NCBI GenBank assembly: GCA_012729015.1
Contig: JAAYDY010000113.1
Location: forward strand, 76,206 to 139,232
DNA: 63,027 bases
Direction: 5' to 3'
Source of the DNA: Phycisphaerae bacterium
GTDB lineage: Bacteria; Planctomycetota; Phycisphaerae; FEN-1346; JAACEH01
Part shown: positions 50,636 through 59,518 of the stretch, piece by piece
How the letters are laid out: every line of letters begins with the position of its first letter
How positions within the stretch are numbered: position 1 is the first letter of the stretch
The notes under the pieces: generated by a model
What the model saw: only the letters and a program-made list of their open reading frames with translations
Database searches by the model: none
Told to the model about the DNA's origin: nothing
Made by a program: the position numbers and the translations under genes

Positions 50636-51214
50636 ATGGGCGAGCGTGTAGACGGCCGCGGCAACAAGGTCAACGCCAGGACGGGGGCGCGCATCGCGCC
50701 GTCGCAGCCGGCGGCATCGCCGTTGCCGGCCACGCCGGGGCTGACGTTCCAGGTGATCGACAACGAGGTCATTCTGCAATACGTCGGCTCCCTCGGGCGC
50801 CAAGTGCGGAAGATCGCCCGGCAGACTCTGACGAAGGCCGGCAAGCCGATGCTGGCGGCGATCAAGGCGCGGGTCCGCAGGCTGACCGGCACGCTGGCCC
50901 GAGGCCTTCGGCTCCGAATCGGCCGCGGCGACCGCAAGAACCGTTACAGCGTGCTGATCACCTCGTGGACCACCCGCGAGGCCTTCGCGGCGGTCCTCTC
51001 CCGCGGCGTTGCCAAGCGAGTGCGGCAGGCGGGGCAGGCGCGGGACCGTTATCGCGTGTGGTACGCCACACCGCTGGAAAAGGGGCACGCGAACGCCCGT
51101 GGAGGGGGCCGGACGCCGCCCTATCCTTTCCTGGCGCCGGGCTTTGAGGAAACCGTGGACGTGGCCTATCAGACCGCCGAACAGGCCCTGCTGGAAGCCG
51201 CTGCGAACGCATGA
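50636..51214 (+). CDS. HK97 gp10-like neck/tail protein
   Basis: The product is 192 residues, one base after the upstream stop. A helical, basic centre (LGRQVRKIARQTLTKAGKPM, AAIKARVRRLTGTLARGL) leads to a C-terminal block PLEKGHANARGGGRTPPYPF LAPG-type that is typical of HK97 gp10-family tail-completion proteins. It probably sits at the head-tail junction. Confidence 0.65.
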   Translation: MGERVDGRGNKVNARTGARIAPSQPAASPLPATPGLTFQVIDNEVILQYVGSLGRQVRKIARQTLTKAGKPMLAAIKARVRRLTGTLARGLRLRIGRGDRKNRYSVLITSWTTREAFAAVLSRGVAKRVRQAGQARDRYRVWYATPLEKGHANARGGGRTPPYPFLAPGFEETVDVAYQTAEQALLEAAANA

Positions 51215-51235
51215 CGAAACGAGGAGGCACAGACA

Positions 51236-52015
51236 ATGAGCGAAATGACCGGATTGGGCTCGCGTGTGGGGTACGCCGACGCCTTGGTCGCCGACGGCGG
51301 CCCGACCGCCTACACGATGGTGGCGGGCGTACACAAGATCACGCCGCCGGCCGGACCGGCGGCGCAGGACATCGCGGTGCCGGCGGCCCTGGACGGCGAC
51401 GGCCACAAGGGGCATCTGCCGGGCTCGGACGATACCCCGTCGATGACCTTCCACCTGCCCTACGCCTCGGCGATCCGCAACGTGCTGGCGGGGCTGAGGC
51501 GGCTGGTCAAGCGGTGGCTGGTGCTCTACCCGGACGGCGACGCTGACCTGCTGGCCGGCCACGTGGCGAAGATCTCCGAGGAGGAGATCGACGCCGACAG
51601 CCTGCTGACGACGGCGGCCGAGGTCGTGGTGTCGGCCATGCCGACGGCGGGCCAGAGCCTCGGCGATCCGGATGCCGAGTTCACCGTGACCCTGGCGGCC
51701 GGCGCCGGCACGGTCGACCTGACGGACCTGCCCGACGACGTCGACGGCACAGGCCTGCCCCTGGCCCGAGTGATGGTCACCAATCACGGGGCGGCGAATC
51801 TGACCATTTCCAGCCCCGGCGACGATGGAGAACACGACGGATACGAGTGGCAGGATGAAGTGGCAACGACCGGCATTGTCATTCCGCCGGGCAAGACGGT
51901 GGTGCTGGAAGGGGATGCCACCACCAAGGACATCAGCGCCACCTGCCGGTTGCTCACGTTGGCCGGCACGGGGACCGAAACGAGCGACTGGGTCGTCACG
52001 TTCGGCGCGGCATAA
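51236..52015 (+). CDS. Major tail tube protein, copy 1
   Basis: The product is 259 residues with GAGGAGG 8 bases before the ATG. It has a tail-tube core (SRVGYADALVADGGPTAYTM, IAVPAALDGDGHKGHLPGSD, SMTFHLPYASAIRNVLAGLR) and a C-terminal ~110-residue beta domain absent from the paralogue, with TVTLAAGAGTVDLTDLPDDV. The extra domain may decorate the tail surface, as gpV C-terminal domains do. Confidence 0.75.
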   Translation: MSEMTGLGSRVGYADALVADGGPTAYTMVAGVHKITPPAGPAAQDIAVPAALDGDGHKGHLPGSDDTPSMTFHLPYASAIRNVLAGLRRLVKRWLVLYPDGDADLLAGHVAKISEEEIDADSLLTTAAEVVVSAMPTAGQSLGDPDAEFTVTLAAGAGTVDLTDLPDDVDGTGLPLARVMVTNHGAANLTISSPGDDGEHDGYEWQDEVATTGIVIPPGKTVVLEGDATTKDISATCRLLTLAGTGTETSDWVVTFGAA

Positions 52016-52057
52016 ACACATGGAAGCGGCCGTCAGGGCCGCGGGAAGGAGTCCATC

Positions 52058-52465
52058 ATGGCAATGGGCGGTTTGGGCAGTTCAGTCGGCTACTCGGCCA
52101 CCGAAGAAGGGGCGTTGACCGACGTCGCGGGCATCCTGAAGGTCAAGACGCCGGAGACGGCGGCGCAGGACGTGGCCGTGCCGGCGGCCCTGGACGGCGA
52201 CGGCCACAAGGGGCACCTGCCAGGCTCGGACGACAGCTCGGAATGCACGTTCAGCGTCGCCTATGCGTCGGCCGCCCACGCGGCCCTGGTGGCCCTGCGG
52301 CGTCTGACGAAGTGGTGGACCGTCGAGTTGCCCGACGGCGGCAAAGCCAAGGGGCCCGGCTACGTCAGCAAGGTCGTCAAGGGCGAGCTGGACGCCGACG
52401 CCTACGTCACGACGGACGTCACGATCCAGCCGAGTGGGGCCTGGGAGTTTGTCCCGGCGGCGTAA
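52058..52465 (+). CDS. Tail tube paralogue, copy 2
   Basis: The product is 135 residues. It shares with copy 1 the block VPAALDGDGHKGHLPGSDD and the general tail-tube layout (LGSSVGYSATEEGALTDVAG, CTFSVAYASAAHAALVALRR, LDADAYVTTDVTIQPSGAW), but has no C-terminal domain. The DNA of the shared block is nearly identical, so the duplication is recent or under conversion. AAGGA precedes the ATG. Confidence 0.7.
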   Translation: MAMGGLGSSVGYSATEEGALTDVAGILKVKTPETAAQDVAVPAALDGDGHKGHLPGSDDSSECTFSVAYASAAHAALVALRRLTKWWTVELPDGGKAKGPGYVSKVVKGELDADAYVTTDVTIQPSGAWEFVPAA

Positions 52466-52499
52466 CGGCCGCCAGCGCAACAGAAGGGAGCATGCCGCC

Positions 52500-52862
52500 A
52501 TGGCACTGGTGAACAGGGAACAGGTGAAGGGGGCGACGTTGCGCACCGTGATGGTGCCTGCCCCGGAGTGCGGCGAGGATGCGGAGATCCTCGTGTCGGA
52601 CCTGGACGGGCTGAGCCTGATCCGGCTGCGGGAGAAGATGTACCCCATCGGCGAGGACGGGCGGGCCTATCCCGACCGCGAGAAGATGCCCGCTCTGCGG
52701 GTCATCGCCTGCGCCCGCAACGCCGACGGCACGCCGATGTACGGCGACGACGACCTGGCCGAAGTTCAGGCGCTGCCGGGGGCGCTGCTGATGCGGCTCT
52801 CGGAGGCGGCCGCCAGGCTGACCGGCGAATACGGCGTCGAGGAACGTGCAAAAAACTCCTGA
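52500..52862 (+). CDS. Tail assembly chaperone (gpG-like)
   Basis: The product is 120 residues, reading MALVNREQVKGATLRTVMVP, then CGEDAEILVSDLDGLSLIRL and ALLMRLSEAAARLTGEYGVE, ending just before the stop TGA. It lies between tail tube and tape measure, where lambda gpG lies. Its last codons contain the slippery heptamer at 52850-52856. Confidence 0.8.
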   Translation: MALVNREQVKGATLRTVMVPAPECGEDAEILVSDLDGLSLIRLREKMYPIGEDGRAYPDREKMPALRVIACARNADGTPMYGDDDLAEVQALPGALLMRLSEAAARLTGEYGVEERAKNS

Positions 52863-53149
52863 GGCGGCCGCGGCTGCGGACCGCCTTCCGCATGGCCTGG
52901 CAGTTCGGTCGCCTGGACCCGTTTGAGATGCTGTCGGAGATGTCCTCGGACCTCCTGGACTGGTGGGAGGCCTGGTTGCTGATCGAGCCGCAGGGGCAGC
53001 CGGCTGAGGACGCCCGGCACGCACGCCGCTGTGGCATCGCCGCCGGCGAAGCGCCGGGCAAGTTTCTGTATAAGCCGCCCGTCCGGGCCGAGACGCCCCG
53101 GCGGCAGACTGCCGCCGAACAGAAGGCCGCCCTGCGCGGCACGAGGTGA
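52500..53149 (+). CDS. Tail assembly chaperone fusion (gpGT-like), made by -1 frameshift
   Basis: A -1 slip at A-AAA-AAC (52850-52856) would join codon 119 of the upstream frame to the 97-codon downstream frame, which reads LRTAFRMAWQFGRLDPFEML, SSDLLDWWEAWLLIEPQ and ends at 53149. The frame has no ribosome binding site or good start of its own, as in lambda T. The whole product would be 216 residues. Confidence 0.75.
52850..52856 (+). promoter_or_regulatory. Slippery heptamer for -1 frameshifting
   Basis: A AAA AAC is in the correct register: the zero-frame codons are GCA AAA AAC TCC TGA, so it fits X-XXY-YYZ and the stop follows two codons after. Confidence 0.75.
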
Positions 53150-53152
53150 CCC

Positions 53153-55183
53153 GTGGCGACGTACAAGAGCCTGACCATCGCCATGAGGCTCGACACGGCC
53201 GATGTGTCGGCCGGGGCGAACCGCGCCATCGCCGAACAGCAACGGATCGCCGCGGAAACCAAACGGATCAACTCCGACCTGGCCACCTACCGTCGGGCCC
53301 TGCGGCAGCGGGGCGACGAGATGGGGGCCGGGGACCGCGCCGGGCTCGAACAGCGGGTTGCCGCGGCCGAGGAACGCAAGGCCACGCTTGCCGAATCGCG
53401 GGCCGCCCAGCGGGCCTTGCACGAGCGTCTGGACGCCGCCAAGGCCGCCCGTGCCGCCGAGGCGGCCGAGTACCAGAAGGCCGCCGCCGAGCGTCGGGCC
53501 ATGGCCGACCGCCTGTACGCAGCCACGCACACCCAACAGCAGGTCGAACTGCGGAACCTCCGCCACCATTACGCCCAGCAGCGCCTGATGCACCGCGACA
53601 ACGCCCGCATGCTGTCCATGATCGACCGGGCCTATGCCGCCGAACGGCAGCAGATCATGGCCCGGGCCCTGCCGGAAACGACTGCGGGCGGCATCTCCGG
53701 CGCGACGCGGACGCTGATCGGCACCAACGTCCGATTCGGCGCCTCGACGGCCCTGGGCAGTATGGGAGGCCCGCTCGGGGGCATTGCCTCGGCGGCGCTG
53801 ATGCCAGGCATGGCGGGTCTGGGCGGCATCACGGCAGGCGTCATGGTGCTCGCGGCGATCTATCAGAATGCGACTCGGCGCGCCGAGGAACTGCGTCAGG
53901 TCCAGCGGGAGCACGCCGCGGCCGTGTACGAGTCCGCGAGGGCCATGGAGGAATTCACGGCTCACTACGCGAGCGCGAACGAGGCCGCGTGGTCGCGCAT
54001 GGCGGGTGAGTCCGAAGGGCGAAGCAAGTCGGCCCTCCAGGCCCTGGAGGACCATCGGGCATCCGCAGGCGTGTGGGACCGGTTCAGCGGCGCCTTCCGG
54101 GAGACGGAAAAGCTGTTGCAGAGCCGGTGGATCGAAGAAGGGCTGGAGAATCTGCGACGCGAGGAGATTGCCGCCAAGGAACGGACGATCGGCATTGCCC
54201 AGCGCCGCGAGGCGATGCAGATTGAGGCTCAATCGGCCGGTCTGGCCGCCATGCAGGATGGCCTGGAGAAGGAGCGACTGGTTCGCTCGGCCAAGTGGCT
54301 GGAGGCCGAGCGGAAGATTCGCCAGGAGCAGGAGACCCGCATCCGCAATCTTCAGAATGCCAACGGCATCGAGGAGGGGATGCGGCAAACGCGGATCGCC
54401 GAGGAGCGGGGGTTCCTGGCCGAGCAACTGGCGCACCTGGCGGCGCTGCAGCAAGCGGAGGAAAAGGCCGCGGAGGCGAAGCGGCAGCGTGCGAACGCCA
54501 GCGCCATCGCCGACACGATGCGCGACCTCGAGCGGCAGTTGCTCGTCGCCCGCGGGACCAGCGAGCTGCGGCTGAAGATCATCGAAATGGGCGACGCCAT
54601 GAGGCGGCAGGGGGCCGGCCCCGAGGACGTGGCGACGGCGCAGCGGTGGATGCGCGAGGCGGCACAGGCGGGGTGGCAGCGCGACCTGGCGAGGCAGATG
54701 GCCGAGTACGCCGCGCAGATCGACCTGGCCACGGGCAAGATCAACGAGATGGAGGCGGCCATGCGCCGGTTCCGGGCCGCCCAGCCCGATGCCGACGAGG
54801 CGACGCAGGCCGTGGCCCGCGAGGCCCAGGCCATGGCCGAGAAGGCCCGGCTGGCGGAGTGGTCGCGCCAGCAGGCCGAGTCCCTGAAGACCGAGGAGGA
54901 CCGTCTGCGGGAGTATAAGGCCGAACTCGACAAGGCCCGTGCGGCGGGGTACCTGACGCGCGAACAGGAGATCGGCCTGCTGGCGGCCCGCCTGCCGGAG
55001 CGACAGGTCCGGGAGGAAAACTACGTCGTCCGCGGCCAGTTCGGCGGCGACGCACGGGACCTGCAAGTGGGCGGCGTGTCGCGATTGGAGAAGGTGGCGC
55101 AGCACGGCGAGCGGACCGTCCGGCTCCTGGAGGAGATGTTAACGGAACTGCGCGGCGGGGCGGGAGTGCCCCAATTCAACTGA
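53153..55183 (+). CDS. Tail tape measure protein
   Basis: The 676-residue protein sets tail length. It starts at GTG 53153 behind GAGGTGA. The sequence is almost wholly helical and Ala, Arg, Glu rich: a long coiled-coil N-terminal part (AAEERKATLAESRAAQRALH), a hydrophobic Gly-rich patch (LGSMGGPLGGIASAALMPGM and GITAGVMVLAAIYQ), and a long C-terminal coil. It is relatively short for a tape measure, suggesting a short tail. It is 3 bases after the chaperone stop. Confidence 0.85.
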   Translation: MATYKSLTIAMRLDTADVSAGANRAIAEQQRIAAETKRINSDLATYRRALRQRGDEMGAGDRAGLEQRVAAAEERKATLAESRAAQRALHERLDAAKAARAAEAAEYQKAAAERRAMADRLYAATHTQQQVELRNLRHHYAQQRLMHRDNARMLSMIDRAYAAERQQIMARALPETTAGGISGATRTLIGTNVRFGASTALGSMGGPLGGIASAALMPGMAGLGGITAGVMVLAAIYQNATRRAEELRQVQREHAAAVYESARAMEEFTAHYASANEAAWSRMAGESEGRSKSALQALEDHRASAGVWDRFSGAFRETEKLLQSRWIEEGLENLRREEIAAKERTIGIAQRREAMQIEAQSAGLAAMQDGLEKERLVRSAKWLEAERKIRQEQETRIRNLQNANGIEEGMRQTRIAEERGFLAEQLAHLAALQQAEEKAAEAKRQRANASAIADTMRDLERQLLVARGTSELRLKIIEMGDAMRRQGAGPEDVATAQRWMREAAQAGWQRDLARQMAEYAAQIDLATGKINEMEAAMRRFRAAQPDADEATQAVAREAQAMAEKARLAEWSRQQAESLKTEEDRLREYKAELDKARAAGYLTREQEIGLLAARLPERQVREENYVVRGQFGGDARDLQVGGVSRLEKVAQHGERTVRLLEEMLTELRGGAGVPQFN

Positions 55184-55198
55184 TCGGAGAGGCAGGGC

Positions 55199-56074
55199 AT
55201 GGGCACGGCATTTCGGGCGGCGGGCGGCGACAGGGCGCAACTGGGACACAACACCAGCGCCGACCTGCAGTACTGGGCCAGCGGGTGCAGCACGTACCTG
55301 GACGCCCAGGCGGCCGTGCTGGCCCAGGTGGCCACGGACTTTCCGACCGGACTGCCGGGCGACCTGGTGGTCGAGTCGGTCCATCCGCGCAGCACCGAGG
55401 CCGCCGGCGAGTGGGACTGCTCCGTCCGGGCCGTCCATCCCAGCGCCAAGAAAGAAGACCCGCCGGCAACTGGGGAGTCGAATTACCGCTTCGAGTTCGG
55501 CGGCGGAACGAGACGCATCTTCACGAGCCTGAAGACTCTCAACAAGTATGGCCCGTTCGGAGCCGGCGCACCAAGTTGCCACAACCTCATTGGGGTCACG
55601 CGCGACGGCGTCGAGGGATGCGACCTCGGAGACACGTCCGGGGCCTACCAGTTCAGCGAGACGCACTACCTGTCAGCAGCCACGGTGACGAATACGTACA
55701 AGGGCGACGTCTTCGACCTGGTCTGGAAAACCAACAACGCCTCGTTCAAGGGGTTCGATGCCGGACAGGTGCTGTTTTTGGGCTGTTCCGGCGGTCGACG
55801 TGGGGCAGGCGACTGGGAGATCACGTTCAAGTTTGCAGCCAAGCCGGATGTGGCTGATGCGTGTGCGGACTGGGACGCGCTATTGGGATTCGGGGTGGGC
55901 CACGGCTCGGGTGCCGTAGCCATTGCTGTGCCCGCCTGGTACTACATGTGGGTTCTCTATCACGACGTCCATGACGCGGCATTGCATGTGGTGGTGAAGC
56001 GGCCACGCTACGTCTACGTCGAGCAACTGTATCAGAGCGGCGGCTTCTCGACCCTGGGGATCGGCACGACATGA
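55199..56074 (+). CDS. Distal tail protein 1
   Basis: The product is 291 residues with GGAGAGG before the ATG. It reads LQYWASGCSTYLDAQAAVLA, then ESVHPRSTEAAGEWDCSV, FEFGGGTRRIFTSLKTLNKY and VLFLGCSGGRRGAGDWEITF, and ends PRYVYVEQLYQSGGFSTLGI. The Trp-Glu-Ile-Thr-Phe-Lys-Phe pattern near the end suggests a beta-rich baseplate or tail-tip protein. It overlaps the next gene by 4 bases. No family is recognised. Confidence 0.6.
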   Translation: MGTAFRAAGGDRAQLGHNTSADLQYWASGCSTYLDAQAAVLAQVATDFPTGLPGDLVVESVHPRSTEAAGEWDCSVRAVHPSAKKEDPPATGESNYRFEFGGGTRRIFTSLKTLNKYGPFGAGAPSCHNLIGVTRDGVEGCDLGDTSGAYQFSETHYLSAATVTNTYKGDVFDLVWKTNNASFKGFDAGQVLFLGCSGGRRGAGDWEITFKFAAKPDVADACADWDALLGFGVGHGSGAVAIAVPAWYYMWVLYHDVHDAALHVVVKRPRYVYVEQLYQSGGFSTLGIGTT

Positions 56075-56892
56075 GCGGCGGCACGGGACAGAACGGCGAC
56101 AGTTTCCGGCGTGTGATGCCGGGCGAGCCCCTGCGCATCGAGGCGCGGGCCTACAACGCCTGCCTGGATGCAGCGGAGGCCTTGGGGGGAACCACTCCAT
56201 CGCTGCCGCCATCGCATCGCGACCGGCGTAGCAGCGGCCTGGTGCTGGTCCGTAACGACAGCGGCGGCGACGTGGACCAGTACGAGGTGCTGGGCGTCAG
56301 CGGCATCCTGATCGCGGCCGCCGACAACGAGGTGGAGTTCCGCCAGCGCGTGATGCTGACGGGCACCACGCCGGCCGAGGGGACGCACGAGGGGCGTTTT
56401 GTGGTCGCCCTGGAGCCCATCGCCGATGGCGGGATCGGTATGGCCTGCGCGGCCGGTGTCGTTCAGGTTCAGGTGTCCGTGGCCGATGCCGGTCACGACT
56501 ATGCCGAGGTCGACGACGGCAACTGCGCCAACCTGGTGTCGGGCGACTCGGGGTCGGCCATCATTCTGGCCCGCGACAGCGGCACGGGGCTGAAGTGGGC
56601 GATTGTGCGGCTGGTCGCTCCGGCCGCCGAGGCGGGCATCGCCCAGCGGTACGGCAAGGTCGTGACGCCCGGCGTGGCGACGCCGACCGAGGGATGGAAC
56701 GAGGTCACCCTGGCCCCGTGCTCGCGGGCCGGCGTGGATAGCGGCGAGGCCAACGTCACGGCCTATTGCCTGAGCGGTGTGACCGTGCGGCCGAACCTGG
56801 AGACCGGCGAGGTCGTCGGCTACGTGGACGACGGGACCGATTGCGTGGTCAACCTGGTCAAGAGCGAGGCCTACTACGGGAGCGACCCCTGA
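56071..56892 (+). CDS. Distal tail protein 2
   Basis: The product is 273 residues. The core is beta rich: VVQVQVSVADAGHDYAEVDD, then CANLVSGDSGSAIILARDSG and GLKWAIVRLVAPA. The N-terminal YNACLDAAEALGG helix and SGLVLVRNDSGGDVDQYEVL strands precede it. It is probably a tail-tip or baseplate component, by position between two other tail proteins. I recognise no family. Confidence 0.55.
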   Translation: MSGGTGQNGDSFRRVMPGEPLRIEARAYNACLDAAEALGGTTPSLPPSHRDRRSSGLVLVRNDSGGDVDQYEVLGVSGILIAAADNEVEFRQRVMLTGTTPAEGTHEGRFVVALEPIADGGIGMACAAGVVQVQVSVADAGHDYAEVDDGNCANLVSGDSGSAIILARDSGTGLKWAIVRLVAPAAEAGIAQRYGKVVTPGVATPTEGWNEVTLAPCSRAGVDSGEANVTAYCLSGVTVRPNLETGEVVGYVDDGTDCVVNLVKSEAYYGSDP

Positions 56893-58049
56893 TGGCGGGA
56901 TGGACCACCTTGCCCGTCGTGGCCGGGGACACGCCGGCGGCTCAGCACATGGACGAACTGCGGGCCGCCATGAGCGAGCGCAACGACCTGCTCGACGGCT
57001 CGGGCGGCTCGGACTTCTGGTATGGCCAGGACGCGGACTATTCGCGGACCTTACCGACCGACGTGGCCGTGGGCGATCCGCTGCGGCACATGGCCGAGTA
57101 CCGGTACTGGATGTGGGTAGCCTCGGCGACCACGCCGTCGCTGATCGGGGCCAATATGAATGATCCGCTGTCGGTCCTGCCGTGGGCGGCGGGCGAGAGC
57201 GACGACTTCAAGACCCTGACCGGGGAAAACGAACCATTAACCGGCGAAAAGAACGTGTTCGCCGATGCCGGCCTGGGCGGCACCATCTGGCGCATGGCCA
57301 TGACCGATCCGGTGTCGATCGCGCACCCCAACGACGTGCGGTCGGTGCTGAACCGGCTGGTGCGTCTGAAGTCCACGAACCTGGTGTTCCACCAGCCGCT
57401 GCAATGGTACAACGACGGATCGACGACGCCGTGCGGCGTATTGCACCGTGACACCGGAAGCTGGAACGATATTCGAGCCGCCGCGTTCGCCCTGGCCGCG
57501 ACGTACCCAGGCTCAGGAACGGGCTACGCCGGGATCCCACTGCTGGGGCGCACGAGCTGGGACATGGAGGCGGGCGATCCGGGCGAAGAAGAATGCGAGA
57601 TCAACTGCAACCTGAAGTGCAAGGCCACGATCAACCTGGCCTTCGGGGCGTCGGCCACGGCCTCGGCGGTGTGGTTGCTGCTGGGGCGGTACAGCGTGGC
57701 GGAGGCCCATCCGAACTACAGCGACCCGGCTGAGTTCGACATCGGCATCTACGTGGGCGGCGTGCGGCAGGCGGGCGTCACGACCGGAGCAGCGGCCGAC
57801 ATCGAGGGGTTCCGCACGGGCGACAACGGACAGACCGTCTTTGGTTTCGACGCCTGGAAGATCGAGGTCGACCCGGCCGACCTGGACCTGAACGGTTCGA
57901 CGGAGATCGAGTTGCGGTTTGAATCTTCTGTTACGGCCGATCCGGGGTACGCCGAGCATGGCAGCTACTGTCAGGCGATGCTGGCGGGGGCCGATGAGCC
58001 GAACATGGCACTGGTGATCGAGTTCGACCACCTGGAGTACGTGGCGTGA
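56892..58049 (+). CDS. Distal tail or fibre protein 3
   Basis: The product is 385 residues; ATG 56892 overlaps the previous stop as TGATG. The N-terminus (TTLPVVAGDTPAAQHMDELR, AAMSERNDLLDGSG) is a helical adaptor like those of tail fibres. The rest contains EECEINCNLKCKATINLAFG and, near the end, VDPADLDLNGSTEIELRF and a jelly-roll-like beta region. It is the last rightward structural gene and may contact the host cell. Confidence 0.6.
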   Translation: MAGWTTLPVVAGDTPAAQHMDELRAAMSERNDLLDGSGGSDFWYGQDADYSRTLPTDVAVGDPLRHMAEYRYWMWVASATTPSLIGANMNDPLSVLPWAAGESDDFKTLTGENEPLTGEKNVFADAGLGGTIWRMAMTDPVSIAHPNDVRSVLNRLVRLKSTNLVFHQPLQWYNDGSTTPCGVLHRDTGSWNDIRAAAFALAATYPGSGTGYAGIPLLGRTSWDMEAGDPGEEECEINCNLKCKATINLAFGASATASAVWLLLGRYSVAEAHPNYSDPAEFDIGIYVGGVRQAGVTTGAAADIEGFRTGDNGQTVFGFDAWKIEVDPADLDLNGSTEIELRFESSVTADPGYAEHGSYCQAMLAGADEPNMALVIEFDHLEYVA

Positions 58050-58085
58050 GCGAGGCCTCGTCGCGTGAGGGAGCAGATTGTTCCA

Positions 58086-58424
58086 TCAGCGGATTATCGT
58101 ATCGAGGGTGTTGAGCACAAACCATGCGGCAAGGCCAAACACAGTCGAAACGATCCAGAAACCGATGGCCAGATAAATGCCATAGATGACCGGATGGTCA
58201 AGGCGGTCAAGGCCGTCGTTCCAAACGACCATACTGAGCATCTTCGAGCCCTTGTGCTTCATCAATGTGGCCCGCGGCTCGTGGCGTCGCACATCCTCGG
58301 CGGCCTGGTAGACCAGCGATCGACACGACGAGCAGAAATGATGTACGTTGTCGGCATCGGCCTGGCTCACAGGCATGCTCTTGCCACAGAGGTTACAGAC
58401 GCACACGCCATCCACGATAGCCAT
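58086..58424 (-). CDS. Zinc-finger membrane protein (moron)
   Basis: The product is 112 residues with AGGAG before the ATG. The N-terminus holds a treble-clef-like Cys4 pair (CNLCGKSMPVSQAD, HHFCSSCRSL) and the C-terminus a hydrophobic helix (GIYLAIGFWIVSTVFGLAAW). It is leftward, opposite to the tail genes, so it is probably a lysogeny-expressed cargo gene. Function is unknown. Confidence 0.6.
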   Translation of the reverse strand: MAIVDGVCVCNLCGKSMPVSQADADNVHHFCSSCRSLVYQAAEDVRRHEPRATLMKHKGSKMLSMVVWNDGLDRLDHPVIYGIYLAIGFWIVSTVFGLAAWFVLNTLDTIIR

Positions 58425-58464
58425 GGTGTTGCTCCTGTTCCGGTTGATCTGTTGGGGACGGGGC

Positions 58465-59229
58465 TCACTTCCACGAGCCGGATGCAGCGACGATGAGCAC
58501 ATTCAGCGTCTTGCCTTCGTGTCCCGACCCAAAACGCACGCTCTCAATAACGATGTCGGCGGCAGCAGGCGTGCCACGCTTCAGAGCGAGGACCTCCTGG
58601 CCCAGACCGCGGAAGGCAATAGAGACTGTCTCGGCAGGCACACGAGTCTTCTTGTTGAATGAGCCCTCCAGTACCACCTTTCTGGAACTGACATAGTCGA
58701 TCCCAACAGTGTACGGTTGCTGATTGTCGTTGGTTCGTGCTCCGGGGCGCATGTCCGGCCCAGCAAAGCCGATCTCGCCGCGCATGATGAGTCGTTTGCC
58801 GACCCAGGGCATGGACTCCTGCTCCTGGCGATAGAGACGCGCTTCGCTGCTTTCCTTGTTGCTCTCCGGTGCCGCCTTCACAGATTTCCAGCCGGCGGCG
58901 ATGATGTCGGTCAGGAGCACAGGCTTGGGCTCTTGGTTGTCGGCCTTCGGGTCGTCGGGCTTCACGACGCCGAGCATCGCGGCAGCCGGATCGCCGCCTG
59001 CGGCCTTGAGGTCGGCCTCGGCCTTGGCCAGGGTCTGCCGCAACTCCGCGAGGCGGGCCTCCATGGCGGCAATCTGTTCCTGCAGCGCCTTGATCCTGGC
59101 GGCCAGGTCGGTCGGCTGTGCGGGCGTCGCCTCGGCCGGAGCCGCCGCCGGCGGCGTGGCCTGGGGCTCGGCCGCGGCGACGCCGGCAACAGTCAGCAGC
59201 AGGACGAGAGCGCAGACGGTGCGATTCAT
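58465..59229 (-). CDS. Secreted protein with coiled coil (moron)
   Basis: The product is 254 residues. The signal peptide is MNRTVCALVLLLTVAGVAAA; AAGGAGA precedes the ATG. An Ala, Pro, Thr-rich spacer and a coiled coil (AARIKALQEQIAAMEARLAE and LRQTLAKAEADLKAAGG) lead to a soluble domain with RLYRQEQESMPWVGKRLIMR and VGIDYVSSRKVVLEGSFNKK. It acts outside the cytoplasm. It lies next to attR with the zinc-finger gene, as morons often do. Confidence 0.65.
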   Translation of the reverse strand: MNRTVCALVLLLTVAGVAAAEPQATPPAAAPAEATPAQPTDLAARIKALQEQIAAMEARLAELRQTLAKAEADLKAAGGDPAAAMLGVVKPDDPKADNQEPKPVLLTDIIAAGWKSVKAAPESNKESSEARLYRQEQESMPWVGKRLIMRGEIGFAGPDMRPGARTNDNQQPYTVGIDYVSSRKVVLEGSFNKKTRVPAETVSIAFRGLGQEVLALKRGTPAAADIVIESVRFGSGHEGKTLNVLIVAASGSWK

Positions 59230-59370
59230 AGTGATTCTCCTTGATGTCTGTTGATGTCCAGTGATATAATGACACGTCATGGCGTCAGTGTCAAGCCGCG
59301 GTGGTTGCGGCTTGCCTTCAGCTGAGGTGGATTGTGCTGGGGTGTGTTTGTACTCGTCAAGCCGTGCGCC

Positions 59371-59401
59371 GTATAACAGTGCGTATAACCTTTCGTATGA
59401 C
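59371..59401. promoter_or_regulatory. Candidate integrase arm-type sites, right end
   Basis: GTATAAC (59371-59377), GTATAAC (59383-59389) and GTATGAC (59395-59401) are spaced exactly 12 bases apart, about 118 bases left of the attR core. They match the pair near attL. Confidence 0.55.
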
Positions 59402-59518
59402 TTCCGCGTTTTTAGGCTAAAAAACGCCCTTTCTCGCTCCCGACGGCTCCGCTCGTAAGATGTTAGCTGAACGCAAGATAGAGCAGATTCGCCCGAAAAA
59501 CAGGGCTCAGCCGAGCCG

